The translations under genes were made by a program, and so were the position numbers. From Pestalotiopsis fici W106-1 (taxonomy: Eukaryota; Ascomycota; Sordariomycetes; Amphisphaeriales; Sporocadaceae), in assembly GCF_000516985.1 (NCBI RefSeq), contig NW_006917093.1:2108001-2172000 (forward strand): a stretch of 64,000 nucleotides of DNA, in the 5' to 3' direction. Positions 34,801 to 46,323 of this stretch are shown here, one piece after another. Below the pieces are notes generated by a model. It saw nothing but the letters and a program-made list of their open reading frames with translations, was not told the DNA's origin and did not search any database. How positions within the stretch are numbered: position 1 is the first letter of the stretch; each line of letters opens with the position of its first letter.

Positions 34801-37255
34801 TCATGAACCGCCATTCTTGGGTGGTTCGTCATTGGCATTCTCGCAGAATTCTAGAGTCAGAGCTGCGAGGAAACCGGGGATGCAGCCTTTTTCTCTGACC
34901 CAAAATTGGATCTGATCTTGAATCTTCTTCGCGAATGGGCTTTGTGGACCACCGCTGACCTTCATGGTTCCGCGCTCGCCGTCGAACACGATGCTGTTCT
35001 CGTTCTCCTCGGTTTGGCTTTGGTAGAATACACTCTCGACACGCATCTTGCCATTCGGGATAAAAGTGACCTTCCAGCCGAGGGTGCTGAAGATGGCCTC
35101 CTTGAATTCGTTGGACTTTGCTGCCCATACTTGCTTGAGCCGAAGCACCTTCTTCTCGGCAGATGCCTTTTCTCGCAATGCTTCTTCCACCTCTCGCTTC
35201 GCTGCTGCTAATTGAGTAGCGGGAATGACAGGTATCGACGAGTTGCGACTGACTCCTTGCAGTTTCGCTAGCAATTGCTTGTTCTCTTCCTTGAGCGCAG
35301 TAATATCGCGCATCTTGATAGCTTCCCAGTCCGAAGTCGGATTAGACCTCAGAGACAAGACTCGTGTCTTGTTTTGGGCTTCCGCTGCTCGGAGGCGTGA
35401 CTTTAACACTAGCTTGTCCTTTTGCAAGACCTGTAGCTCAGATTGGGCTTTGGACAAGTCGTCCGCAAGCTGCCGCCGCTTGCGGTTGAGTTCTCCGATC
35501 TGCTCAGCCTCAGGGTCCTCTGTACTCTTGCGCTTGTTGCCTACTCTGGGCTCCGGTGTTTTCTGGCTTGCCGAGGCCTCCACAGACGACAGCTCGGCAT
35601 GCAGATTCTGGATCTCGGATTTGTACTGGTCGAGTAGGCGTTCCAATTGGGAGATGCGTTCTGCTCGGTCATGATCGACCTTTTCTGGCTCAAATGTTTC
35701 GTCTTCGGCGTCGAATGTTTTAAGTTGTGCACGAAGATGCTCGACTTCCTTGGTGACAAGAGATAGTTGACGTTCACTCCTCGCCCTCGCCTTGTCTGCT
35801 GAAAGAGGCACCGCTGCCGTCTGGAGTTTTTCAATTTCATCAGCGAGGCCTAGCTTGTCGTTCTCCAGAGACCTTATGATCTCATCGCGTTCAGCAATCT
35901 GTGGCTGAACTTCGCCCAATTTCTCCAGCAACGAGGCAGAATTGTACCGCTCCTGGACGAGGGCCCGAGCGACGGCTTCTGGGGAGTCAAACTCCATGAT
36001 GCCGTCATTCTCACTGGCGTCTTGGAGATACGAGGACCAGGCTAAGCGCTCATCTTCTAATCGTTTTCGCTGAATTTTGGCCTCGGCCAGCTCGGCCTCG
36101 AGGCTCAATGCCGCCTCTAATTTGCGTTGCAGCGAACGCTTCTCCTCCTCGACCACCTCGACAGCCTTGTGTATTTGTCGTAAATGACTGAGTTCCGCAT
36201 GCTGTTTTGACGTTTTCGCCTCCAGCGACCGGATGTGTGCGACTTGTTCAGCAAGCTCGCGCTTGATGACAGCAATGGTATCGGCATCGCCCGTCTGTGC
36301 CTTCAAACGCAAGACATCTGCCTCCAGGTCGCCTACAAGCTTGTCCTTGGCTGCGAGTTGCTCTTGAGTCTGCTGCAGCAAGGCTTCGCGGGCTTGCGAG
36401 TCCTTCTCGATCTCATCGATTGATTGGTTCTGACTCGTCAATTGCGACTGGATATCCATGTATCTCTTCTGATTGATGCGTTCGGATTCGTCTTTGGCTG
36501 CCGAGAGCTCCTCTAGCTGTTCTCTCAAGAGCCGGGCCTCATCCTCTGCATCCCGTGCTTTTTTCTCCAGTGCTAGTTTCTCGCGCGACCAGCTCTCTTT
36601 GTATTCGGTTGACTCTGTCTGTACGGACTCAATCTGCCGTTGGAGTCTGTGGTATTCCGCCTCAGCAGCCTGTCGTTGCTTGAAGTCCTCGTCGGCTTTT
36701 CGTTGAGCGTCGCGCACGTCATTTTGATATTGCAGCAATTTCATCTCGGTCTCCTGGACCGAAGTATTACTTTTGAAGCGCTCCGTTGCAAGTTCAGCCT
36801 TGAGTTCTTCGATCTGCTTTCGCTGGGTCTCGTAGTGCTCAGCATCCGGAGGCGCCATGTTTTCTTTGAAACTCTCGTGTGAGGATGCGCGCGCCGAGCC
36901 GGCGGCAGTCTGAGCTTGCCTTGGACCGTTACGACTATTCTGATGATTCGGCGCATCTTCACCGCTGACTAGATCATATTGAGGCTGCGTATTGGCGCGA
37001 TAGGAAGAGACCTGAGACGAAGGGGATGAGTTGATGGTTCAGAACTCGAGGCTGCTGGCCAGTGAAGATTGCGACGGCAGTTGCCGATTGTTTACTTTGA
37101 AGCATGCGAGGGGAGTGAACCAAACTTACCCGTGAGACCCTCAGAGATGATTGTGCGCGGGGGATGCCCGTCCCGCCTGCACTGCTACGAAGATTGCCCG
37201 ACATTGATCGCCTCTTTCTGGCCGAAGAGACTCGACCAGGTGTATCTGCCGTCAT
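34801..37255 (-). CDS. mad1: Spindle assembly checkpoint protein Mad1
   Basis: Mad1 docks at nuclear pores and unattached kinetochores and templates the conversion of Mad2 for the mitotic checkpoint complex. Exons: 37255-37130 and 37011-34801, giving 778 aa, close to the family length. The short basic N-terminus (SSARKRRSMSGNLRSS) resembles a nuclear signal. Residues about 100-670 are long coiled coil broken by a disordered patch, where a Mad2-binding segment would lie. The RLK motif, needed in the family for Bub1 binding, is at 665-667. The C-terminal RWD-like head follows (FKEAIFSTLGWKV, GKMRVESVFY, then FLAALTLEFCEN). The intron at 37012-37129 has GTAAGT/CAG and joins in phase 0. It is a conserved nuclear gene separating the two accessory blocks. 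Confidence 0.9.
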
Positions 37256-38519
37256 GTTGGAGCAGGTCCGGCATCGACAGCGACCTTGAATTGTTTTGAT
37301 TGATTTCGGGTGGCCTGGGGATGCTGCCGGGGTTTGTTCTTGGCTCCGGCCCAAGTGGCAGCAGCTGCATCCACTAGTACTGGTTGGTGCTGGAGCTTTG
37401 GTGACCAGTCGGGCAGTGTTGTGGGCCGTTCTAGCCATCGAAGCTTGGTGGAAGCTCCCTCTCACGTGACTTTCATCCGAATCTGTCCATCCAGTTGCCC
37501 CAATCTAACCTAGTGAGTTTAGGTCGCTCGGCGAGGGAAAAGCCGCTATGGGACCTACCTAAATTGAGTTCTGTTCTACTAACCACACGAATGCTGGAGC
37601 CTCGGTACCAGCTGGAATTGTCTCTATGCCCGCCCAAGGTTTTCGCCGACTCAAAAATTATGTCGCTGATGTTGTCTTTTAATCTTCAAGGAAAAGAGAA
37701 CAAGTGTTATCTCAAAAACACATCATTTGAACCTACAGTTGCTTGGGATTATTTGCGACAAACAAAGGCAGGACAAGCTCAAGTGAGTGATGCTGGATTG
37801 CGCCATTCCATTTCCGACACGACGGGACACAAATAAGCACATCAGTGTTCAGAACGCATGGCATCTTGTCCGGTCATCTCTGTATTTTCTGGTTTCCTGT
37901 CCAAGAAACACCCTCTGCAAATATCTATGTAGGTACTCTTTGAAGTAGACCTATCCTCCATGACCACATGAATGCGGCATCTGTCGATCATGTACTGGAT
38001 CGCCAGGGCAGAGCACTGAGCTTCATACCTACGTGTATGATCTAATAGCTAAACACCCCTGTCATGAGACTGAGACCCTCCAAGAGGCCGGGGAACCCTC
38101 CATCTAACCTCTAGCTTTACGTCAGTGCCTGGCTACGTATCGGATGTGGCATGTGGACCAGGGGTGAATCTCGGCCCTGGGAATGTGGCTAGCTGCGTCG
38201 TCGCTCGGCCTTGAAGCTCTTCTTTTGCCGACGAGCTTAGCTGACGATGGTTTGCTCTGGAGCTTCACATTCCCCTCCAGTATCTGTCTTCGTCTCCACG
38301 TTGCCCGGTGGGCTGTCTCTTTGCACCTCTGTGATCAAACCCATTGTTGTGCGTCCTGATTGACCGGGGCGCAATCATTTATGGCTGATCTGGTGGCATC
38401 ATAAATCCAAGCAGCTTTTGCTGCACCAATTTACCTCCCCAAACCTTACAACTTCGAACAACCACTTCTCATTACGGAACCACCACCTGTGCCAACACGA
38501 TCGCAGCATCGCTCAAGAT
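37256..38519. promoter_or_regulatory. Divergent intergenic region between Mad1 and Tam41 genes
   Basis: 1.26 kb between the two start codons. No gene recognised; presumably holds both promoters. No distinct motif assigned. Confidence 0.4.
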
Positions 38520-40190
38520 ATGGCGTTCGCTGCTATGCGTCACGCCGCCTCGGCCGGAGCTCGAGGTGGTCAAAGTATCACCATGCTCCGGGCCATTGGC
38601 GCAAACCCCGTTACCGGTAGCGCCGGAGCTGCGATGCGCCTCAGCTTGCCTATGACTTCGAGCCTATACCGTCCGCTATTAGCTTCCACGCCTTGCGCCC
38701 ACTCGAGAACCTTTGCCTCGACCTCTATCAAGTTTGCTGAAGGCGGAGATCAGCAGTCCAATCTGGCCAAGAAGGCACAGCAAGAGGAGGAAACCAAGAC
38801 TGATGCAGTAACCAATGCCAGCAAATCCGCAGACGAGTCTGGCAAGCAGAAGCCAGCCTCTTCAAGCTCGCCCCCTGCCTACGACGAGTCGGAAGAGCCT
38901 CCCCACTACGACTGGGAAGAGGAGGCCAATTTCAACATTGCCAAGTTTAAGGAGCTCCCCTACACCAATTTTGGCGTCAATCAGCATGTTGTCATTGACC
39001 GCGAGTTCAAGGAGTGTTTGCGACAGATTCCCTGGAAGTTCCGTGCTCCCATCATGTATGCCTTTGCCTATGGTTCTGGTGTTTTCCCTCAGTCCAAGGG
39101 AACTGGCACTGCGACCGAAGCCGAGATTCGCGCTGTCCACCCAAAGGCTCCCATGGCTGTCCAGAAGGCTCAGAATGGATCTCCCAAGATGATTGATTTC
39201 ATCTTTGGTGTCACGCACACGCAGCATTGGCACTCGTTGAACATGATGCAGCACCGTGATCACTACTCGGGCCTCGCATCACTCGGTTCAGGCGCTGTCT
39301 CTGCGGTTCAGGACAAGTGGGGAGCTGGTGTGTACTTTAACACCTATGTGACTGTCGATGGAATTCTTGTCAAGTACGGCGTTGTCAATATGGAGACTCT
39401 GAAGCGCGATCTTCGTGAGTGGGACACGCTCTATCTGTCTGGCCGTCTGCACAAGCCGGTCAAGATTCTGCGTGATAACCCAGCTGTGCGCATGGCCAAC
39501 CAAATCAACCTTCTTTCGGCTCTTCGCACCGCTCTTCTTCTTCTACCAGGCTCATTTACCGAGCGTGAGCTTTACTCGACCATTGCCGGCATCAGCTATC
39601 TGGGCGATCCGCGCATGGCCTTCCCAACCGAGAACCCGCGAAAGGTTGCAAATATTGTGGACCACAACATGCAAAACTTCCGAGCTCTGTACGCTCCTCT
39701 CATCGATTCTCTCCCCAACGTGGAGTTTGACGATCCTTCGTGCAAGAAGGACAACTGGATCTGGGATACCAAGGATGTCCTCAAGCTTCGTCAGGATATG
39801 GATCCAGTCAAGCGAGGTAACATGGTCCGTCGCCTACCCAAGGCTTTCCGCTCCAAGCTATACTTTGAGTATCAGAAGAAGTTCCAGATTCCTCAGCTGG
39901 AGTTCAACAAAATGATGGAGGAGAGCAAGAATGATGACACCACGTCCTTTAAACGCCAGCAAGGTGGTGGCTTTGAGCAACGAATTGCCCAGGATGATCC
40001 TGAGGAGCTTAGAAAGATCGTGCGACAAGTCATCAAGAAGACCATCAACTGGCCCAGCACTTCGCAAACGCTCAAGGGACCCTTCACTGCCGGCATCAGC
40101 AAGACCATCCGCTATATGAGTGAGAAGATGGCCAAGCACAAGGAAGGGAAGCAGCCCCCCAAGACTGGCGACAAGGACAAGAAAGATTAG
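38520..40190 (+). CDS. tam41: Mitochondrial CDP-diacylglycerol synthase Tam41/Mmp37
   Basis: Makes CDP-diacylglycerol from phosphatidic acid and CTP on the matrix face of the inner mitochondrial membrane, the first committed step of cardiolipin synthesis. Intronless, 556 aa. The N-terminus (about 70 residues, rich in Ala, Arg and Ser, no acid) is a presequence. A Lys/Glu-rich linker follows, then the nucleotidyltransferase core: AYGSGVFPQ near 180 and MIDFIFGVTHTQHWHSLNM, with further family blocks YSGLASLGSG and YGVVNMETLKRDL. The C-terminal region carries TLKGPFTAGISKTIRY. The tail is Lys-rich. The longer open frame upstream has no better start; the ATG at 38520 opens the presequence. A single-copy housekeeping gene with no functional link to its neighbours. 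Confidence 0.95.
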   Translation: MAFAAMRHAASAGARGGQSITMLRAIGANPVTGSAGAAMRLSLPMTSSLYRPLLASTPCAHSRTFASTSIKFAEGGDQQSNLAKKAQQEEETKTDAVTNASKSADESGKQKPASSSSPPAYDESEEPPHYDWEEEANFNIAKFKELPYTNFGVNQHVVIDREFKECLRQIPWKFRAPIMYAFAYGSGVFPQSKGTGTATEAEIRAVHPKAPMAVQKAQNGSPKMIDFIFGVTHTQHWHSLNMMQHRDHYSGLASLGSGAVSAVQDKWGAGVYFNTYVTVDGILVKYGVVNMETLKRDLREWDTLYLSGRLHKPVKILRDNPAVRMANQINLLSALRTALLLLPGSFTERELYSTIAGISYLGDPRMAFPTENPRKVANIVDHNMQNFRALYAPLIDSLPNVEFDDPSCKKDNWIWDTKDVLKLRQDMDPVKRGNMVRRLPKAFRSKLYFEYQKKFQIPQLEFNKMMEESKNDDTTSFKRQQGGGFEQRIAQDDPEELRKIVRQVIKKTINWPSTSQTLKGPFTAGISKTIRYMSEKMAKHKEGKQPPKTGDKDKKD

Positions 40191-41011
40191 AGCCCTAAGC
40201 TTGGCGAGCTTCAGTTCTTGGCCCTGTACATAGGTTTCCTCTACTTGTGCACTGCTGGTGTCTGGGTTTACGTGGGTATTTACGGTTTCTGAGCGGAGGT
40301 GGGCAAATGAAAAGGACTCGAGCTGTCCAACTGTATCTTGGCATGATCTGGAGTTGTACGGCGTTTTGACTGCACATAGAGAAAGAGAGAAAGATACTCG
40401 GGACATGGGCCAATAAGGCCTCGATTTGTGAATAAACTACATTTACGGTTCATGATGATCATATACCGAGCAGTATGAGCTGAGTGTAAAAACACCATTG
40501 TAATCACTGAGATGTGGTGAAAGCAACAGGTCAATACGAAGTACCTCTGGGCAGAAATATACAAGGCTCATTCGAGTGTCCACGCTCCTTGGTGACTGTT
40601 GACGTACAGTATTTGAACCTAGTGTACCAGCGAACTCAAGCGCCCCAAGTTTTAGTGCTCGATCACTAAAGAGGCGCCGGATTCGACTTGCTTCATTCCT
40701 GGCTACAATTGCCTTTCGCCTCCCCCTCCTGCTTCCTCTCGGCACCAAACGTGTCGTCACTGCGGATTCTACTGCAGGCTGCTAGATATCTAGGCGTCGT
40801 TTGCAGCCATGTTGCAATGAGCACTACCTAGTCTCTGGCCCATATTTTATTAGCGAGATATCCATAACTAGGTCATACACTCGATAGGAAATCGCTACGA
40901 GCTGAGTGGTACACGTACATATCTAGTTGACCCCAGTAGCACACTACACTACCTTGCTCCTCTTCTTTGTGATTTTCAAAAGCCATATGCTCTCGCCAAA
41001 CCAATTGCACG
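40191..41011. other. Intergenic (0.8 kb), no gene seen
   Basis: 3' flank of tam41 and promoter of the P450 gene. No supported gene. Confidence 0.6.
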
Positions 41012-43001
41012 ATGTTGACTTTTGACCGTAAGTATAATTATTTCTCAAATGGCACAATCATCTTCAGCGGACCTTGCAGGATAGGATTCGCTGCATCTTG
41101 GAAAGAATCTCGTAACGGCGATGAGTGGCAAATGTGGCAAAAGCTTGAAACATACTGAACGATCACGAAATTGATTATATGCAGAACTGATGACTAACTT
41201 TGGGTCTCATAGTGTCGCGCCTCTGGCTTGCTGCCCTGGGTTTTGTTGTGGCCTATGTCACGCAGTCGACTGCACGTTGGTTACATCATGGGTATAAACT
41301 TCGTAAAACTGTCCGAGATATGCAGGCAAAGGGCGCTCCAACACTACCTCACTCATGGATATTTGGTCATTTGATATTCATGGGCGAGTTTCGCAAGGAC
41401 CACCCCGAAGATGCCAATATTTACAATATGCAATGTTGGTTCATGGACAATGTTGCCCGCTTCTTCCCAGGCGAGGAAACGATCCCGCCCGTCATCTACC
41501 TGGATCTTTGGCCGCTCCTTAATTCTCCCATGATCATGACCACTCATCCAGCCGTGTCAGCGCAGTATACGCAGCTTAAGAGTCTACCTAAATCCAGGAC
41601 GTCTACCGTCTATCTAACTCCCCTTACTGCAAACAAAGACATTGTGTCTGTGGAAGGAGATGAATGGAAACACTGGCGCTCAAGGCTGAACCCTGTAGGG
41701 AACTGGCTCGCATCACTTGATTCCCACCTCCATAATTACTAACTGGTGAGCAGGGTTTCAGTCCTCGTAACATTACAGCACTCCTGCCAGAGCTGGTCGA
41801 GGAGATGCTGGTCTTTATTGATGGCCTCAAGAAGCTGGCAGGCAAGGACGGAACGTGGGGCGAGGTATTCCAATTCGAAGAAAGGACCATGAACTTGACA
41901 TTTGACATAATCATTCGCGCTTCGCTTGATACACGGCTTCACCAGCAAACCCTAGGTACCGATACACCCCTCAAATCGGCACTGTTGGCACAATTGGAGC
42001 AAATGGGTCGGATGGCAAATCCTGCACGAGGCTTCTTACATGCATTCAACCCATTTGGATCGTTCACTATCGCTGAGAACAACAAGGTGATGCGTGACTT
42101 TTTTGTGCCGAATATTCAAAAGAGCATTCAGTCCGAGTCTCGAAGCTCGGGAAAACGAACCATTGTCGACTTGGCGCTGAAGCAGTTCAACGTTGAAGCC
42201 GACTCGAAAGCCCAAGCAAAACCCGACGAGGAGTTTATTAATATCTTGCTCAGCAATCTCAAAGCTTTCCTCTTTGCTGGCCACGACACAACGGCGACCA
42301 CACTCTGCTGGATGTTCAAGAGTCTCCAGGACAACCCCAACTGCCTCGAGAAGCTCCGCGCCGAGCACACGGCGGTGCTTGGGCCCGACGTCGATCAAGC
42401 ACACGAGGTCATTCTCAAGTCCCCGCATCTATTATATGCACTGCCATATACCCTGGCAGTGATCAAGGAGACACTACGGTTGTACCCGCTGGCCGCAACT
42501 GTGCGCGAGGGAAGGGCGGACTTTTTCCTTACAGCTCCCGGTTCACCTTTCAAGTATCCCACCGACGGCTTTGCACTTTGGGACGGAGTACCAGCGATTC
42601 AGTCGAGGGCCGATCTTTGGGTCAAGGGCAATGAATTTTTCCCGGAACGATGGCTTGCTACCGAAGGTGACACCCTTTACCCTCCCAAGGACGCCTGGAG
42701 GCCCTTTTCTATGGGTCCTAGAAACTGCATTGGACTGGAATTGGCACTTGTGGAGCTACGCTTGGTCGCAGTGATGATGGCCAGAAAGTTTGACGTTCAA
42801 GAAGCGTGGCACAAGTGGGATGCGAAGAAGTGAGTCAACCTTCATAATCATTGGGCTCTGTGTAAGAAACTAACAGGACATTTTACTAGGGGAAACACAG
42901 GCTCGAAACCTATGGTGAAGGGCGAGCGGCTATATCGTGTTGGTACTGGAACAGTGCATCCGAAAGACGGAATGCCCGTGCACATCCGAGTCAGGCAATA
43001 A
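41012..43001 (+). CDS. Cytochrome P450 monooxygenase
   Basis: Membrane-bound haem monooxygenase of the ER, family not assigned. Exons: 41012-41027, 41213-41694, 41754-42829, 42890-43001, giving 561 aa. The first exon is only 16 nt (MLTFD plus one base); it supplies the ATG, since the main frame has none upstream, and splices in phase (donor GTAAGT, acceptor CATAG). An N-terminal anchor helix is followed by the proline-containing hinge TLPHSW. Core motifs: I helix AGHDTTATT near 341, ExxR in KETLRLYP, FFPERWL, and the haem loop FSMGPRNCIGLEL with Cys491. It is convergent with the LanC-like gene, 203 bp apart. Substrate unknown; a tailoring role with the nearby methyltransferase and hydrolase is inference. 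Confidence 0.92.
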
Positions 43002-43204
43002 ATGAGTTACTTTCAGGTGGTACTGAAACCCGATGGGATGTGTACATTTGGATTATAGCGGCTTCATATGTTCATGTCCAACAAGAATAATGTACAGCTA
43101 AGCGCCCAACGCCTACAGGTATTAATTGAAACAAACCTCCCTCATCGAATAAGAAACTATGATCGTTGGCCAAAACAAGGCACGGTATTGGAAATTCCGT
43201 GCCG

Positions 43205-44371
43205 TTATAAATCATTATATCCAATACACGTCCTAGGTAAATTCATTTCGGCCACTGCCCAAACCCAAGCGCGCCCGGCTTCGCCAGTATACAAACTAGC
43301 AGACTCCTCGTTCCTAGTTTTCTCCTTCATCCATCCAAGCTTCTTCATCGAATTGGTCGCCATGCACGACAGAAACACACGGAAGCTCTCATCATCGTCG
43401 AGCGCCAGCGCATTGCCAGCAACGCCGTGGCAGAGACAGGGTTCCTTGCGCAGGACGCCGCGCTCGCGGACATCAAACTGGGCGCGGGCAATGGCGAGGC
43501 GCATCTTGTCGCCGAGAGATCCAGAGAAGTAAGGGAGCAGGGAGCGCAGAGAAAGCACAAAGCCGGGCCCGCCGTGGCAGAACTGTACCAGTCGGTCATG
43601 TCCGCTCCCGGGCACCGACGAGGGAAAGTTGCCGCTCTCGAACTGCCGGTCCAGGACCCGCGACAGCAGGAGCTGCAGCGGCGGCGCCGTCGTGGGCCGC
43701 GACAGGACCACCTGCGTAATGACCGAGAGGGTCCCGTGCGCCGCGCCCAGGTACTGCGAGCCGTGCCAGGTCCAGGGCTGGGGGACGCGCAGAATCCGGC
43801 TCACCGTCTTGTCAATCGTCTTGTTGAGCAGTTTCAATGTCGTCTCGGCCTTGGTGCCACTTTGCTGGAACGCCGCGCGGCAGAGTCTCAGTAGATAGAG
43901 CCATCCGGCGCGTCCGTACAGCCATTCATTGGACCCGTCGTCTTTGCTCGAGTTGATGATGGGCTCGTAGGCACAGAGCTCCTCGACAAAGCTCGTCTCC
44001 TGTTCAATAGCGGCCGAGAGGGCCAGACGGGCGAGTATCTCATTGGCGATGCCGCAGTGGCTCGGTGTCGGGCTCTTATGATCGACCCGACTGCCAAGAT
44101 CGAGATATTCCTTTGCCCAATCTAGCAGAGACTGGTCCTTGAGGTCAAGACCGGGATAGACGGAAGAGAGTCGGTAGAATAAATACGCGACCGACGTTGG
44201 GCCAGTGTATAGGCCGTGGAACTCCCAGCCTGTTGAGCATGTATGGACGGGTGGGTTAAACACATTTATGCGGTCCAGGCTGGCCAGCAGCTCCTTGTGC
44301 TCCTCGAAATTTGTAAGTAGCTCCTCTGGGTTCGCAAAGTATCGGTGGTGATGGGCTGTGTGGTGCGCCAT
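43205..44371 (-). CDS. LanC-like (LanCL) protein, zinc site conserved
   Basis: Single-exon, 388 aa. The lanthionine cyclase fold is a double ring of seven helical hairpins with GxxG-type turns: YTGPTSVAYLF near 56, YGRAGWLYLL near 152, GSQYLGAAHGTLSVI near 204, CHGGPGFVLSL near 265, CHGVAGNALAL near 314 and YTGEAGRAWVW near 361. The zinc ligands of active LanC enzymes are all kept (Cys265, Cys314, His315), and His212 in AAHG fits the catalytic His. Bacterial LanC adds Cys thiols to dehydroamino acids; animal LanCL proteins use glutathione to quench dehydrated residues. Fungal members are little studied. The frame extends upstream only through GTG; the first ATG (MAHH) is used. It lies between a P450 and a methyltransferase. 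Confidence 0.9.
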   Translation of the reverse strand: MAHHTAHHHRYFANPEELLTNFEEHKELLASLDRINVFNPPVHTCSTGWEFHGLYTGPTSVAYLFYRLSSVYPGLDLKDQSLLDWAKEYLDLGSRVDHKSPTPSHCGIANEILARLALSAAIEQETSFVEELCAYEPIINSSKDDGSNEWLYGRAGWLYLLRLCRAAFQQSGTKAETTLKLLNKTIDKTVSRILRVPQPWTWHGSQYLGAAHGTLSVITQVVLSRPTTAPPLQLLLSRVLDRQFESGNFPSSVPGSGHDRLVQFCHGGPGFVLSLRSLLPYFSGSLGDKMRLAIARAQFDVRERGVLRKEPCLCHGVAGNALALDDDESFRVFLSCMATNSMKKLGWMKEKTRNEESASLYTGEAGRAWVWAVAEMNLPRTCIGYNDL

Positions 44372-45546
44372 TTCATTCCACTGATCACACACAAAAGATA
44401 GTATACATGTCGATTGATGCTGTTGAAGAATAAACTGCCGATGTGAAGGGGATGCGTTCTTTTTGACTCGAGGATTAACATTATGTAGCTAGAGACCTTC
44501 TTACCCACCCTACATGACAAGCATCTGCCCACTGTTGTACGAATGCCATGGAGCCCGAAACGCGGGGAATGAAGTTTGGACCAACCATATTTTGTCCCCG
44601 TCATGTATGCATCATCGAACTATCGAGGCTTTCAGCTTCTGATCTGTAGTATTGGTGGCGAATATCAAATGAATGTGGCATCCTCGGCTGCGAAATAAAT
44701 CAGATGTGGTAGTAGCTCGCCAATGTTATGCCCGTAAACCTTTTTGGTACGACCTCTTCATATCAAACTCTAGTAACATCGTCTACTTCATCACCCCCAA
44801 GTGATGGATCGATGAACCCTCTAACCTGCTGACATTAAGACCTAGTTTCATCAGTCCCTTACCTGTAATCACTTGGTTAAACGGCCCGAGCCTTTCGTAC
44901 TCGAATGGTAAGTCTGACCTAGAAGGAATCAGGGGTCCGAAAAGTATCATCTTACATAATAATTCTTCAGAGATGCATGATCATATGCACACTACATTCT
45001 GGGATTGTTGAGTTGGAGATAACAAAGGGAGATATAGTAGATGCCGAGGCCTTACTAGTTAGATACTTCAATATGTCTTTGCAAACCGATCAAAGCAGCA
45101 GTACCCAGAAAAGTCTTGATCTCATTTCTGATTCGAATTATGAGAACAGTTTGCTTTATAGCCTACTCGGCCAATGTATCTCTCGCCTCTCAAGATAAGA
45201 TACCAATTAGATGGCCTCCACGGACAACACCTCTTGATGATTTCGTATTCACAAACGATCAGTCTATAAATTGATCCAAAGCCTCCAAATAAACGGTCGT
45301 CGATGCTCTAGACCTTTTCACACCCTTGCGATCTATCCATATCTATGCATGAACATACACGAGGTGACACTGCAGGTCGGCAAGAACAGTGGGCTCGTAC
45401 CGAAAGGCGGGGAAAGATTGCGACTCAAAAAGAATGTTGGATCCAGGGAATATTCTTCCGAGTAAACACAGCTTAACTTTGCGTGATATAGCTGTCATTA
45501 TAGTTGAAACATTGCATTCTCTTTGCATTTCTCCAAGAGACCAAAC
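44372..45546. promoter_or_regulatory. Divergent intergenic region between LanC-like and methyltransferase genes
   Basis: 1.17 kb between the two start codons. It holds an ATG-initiated frame of 73 codons at 44977-45198 (separate entry); otherwise nothing recognised. Confidence 0.4.
44977..45198 (+). CDS. Small open reading frame, uncertain
   Basis: ATG-initiated, 73 codons. The first half is acidic (VELEITKGDIVDAEALL) and the second Ser-rich with a single late Cys (LLGQCISRLSR). It has no family resemblance and no signal peptide. It is noted only because it lies beside a LanC-like gene, where a precursor would be sought. The region is AT-rich and an open frame of this length can arise by chance. 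Confidence 0.12.
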   Translation: MIICTLHSGIVELEITKGDIVDAEALLVRYFNMSLQTDQSSSTQKSLDLISDSNYENSLLYSLLGQCISRLSR

Positions 45547-46323
45547 ATGGCTACCTTTGATACCGTGAAAGAAGAGTATAATGCCCAGGCCAAGGCATAT
45601 AATGACGAATATCCCTCGCTACCATATGGTCAACTGGAAATCCAACTCTTCGGTGCCGCACTCGGTGATGCAACTGGACAGACCGTCCTAGACCTCGGCG
45701 GAGGTACGGGGTTGCGTGCTCGTCAAGCTCTGGAAGCCGGCGCAGCTTCCGTGGACGTTGTCGATATATCGGCAGAGATGCTCAACGTGGGAAAGGACAT
45801 TGAAAGGGAGCTGGGACGGGACAAGACACGATGGTTCGAGGCCGATGCGTCCAAGCCGCTGGACCGCCTCGGGCTACTGCCCGGGCAGTACGACATTGTC
45901 ATGGCCAACTGGCTGTTTGACCACGCCGAGAACGAGGAGAGCCTGGACGGCATGTGGAAGAATATTGACGCCCACCTCAAGCCAGGCGGCCGGTTCGTCG
46001 GGATTCGCAGCGGAGACCCGCGGTCCGATGCGCTGAGCAAGACGGACAAGTACGGGATACGGTACACCAATATTCAGGATATCCCGGGCGGCGTCAGTCT
46101 GCGCTTCTTCATGGGCACGAACCCTCCCATCAACTTTGATGCCAAGCTCGTGGAGAGCTCGTACAGTGGCTCGACGAAATACCACACCAAGTACGGCTTG
46201 GAAGATGTTCAGCTAATTCCTGCTGAGGAAATGCCCTCTGCTCGAGAAGATCCGGACTTTTGGAAGGTGTTTCTTGATAATCCACCGATGATTGCTGTCA
46301 AGGCAAGGAAGAGAGTCGAATAG
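45547..46323 (+). CDS. Class I SAM-dependent methyltransferase
   Basis: Single-exon, 258 aa, probably cytosolic. Motif I is TVLDLGGGTGLRARQA (about 48-63), motif II region VDVVDISAEML, an acidic residue after WFEADAS, and post-motif IVMANWLFDHAENEESL, then HLKPGGRFVGI. The C-terminal cap (VSLRFFMGTNPPINFDAKLVESS) resembles fungal small-molecule O- or N-methyltransferases of the Methyltransf_11/25 type. The substrate is unknown. The start is the first ATG; the frame upstream lacks one. It lies in the accessory block with the P450, LanC-like and hydrolase genes and reads in the same direction as the hydrolase. Confidence 0.9.
   Translation: MATFDTVKEEYNAQAKAYNDEYPSLPYGQLEIQLFGAALGDATGQTVLDLGGGTGLRARQALEAGAASVDVVDISAEMLNVGKDIERELGRDKTRWFEADASKPLDRLGLLPGQYDIVMANWLFDHAENEESLDGMWKNIDAHLKPGGRFVGIRSGDPRSDALSKTDKYGIRYTNIQDIPGGVSLRFFMGTNPPINFDAKLVESSYSGSTKYHTKYGLEDVQLIPAEEMPSAREDPDFWKVFLDNPPMIAVKARKRVE

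Noticed and set aside
43427..43894. 155-codon frame antisense to the LanC-like gene
   Set aside because: Shadow of the GC-rich real gene; the minus strand carries complete LanC motifs.
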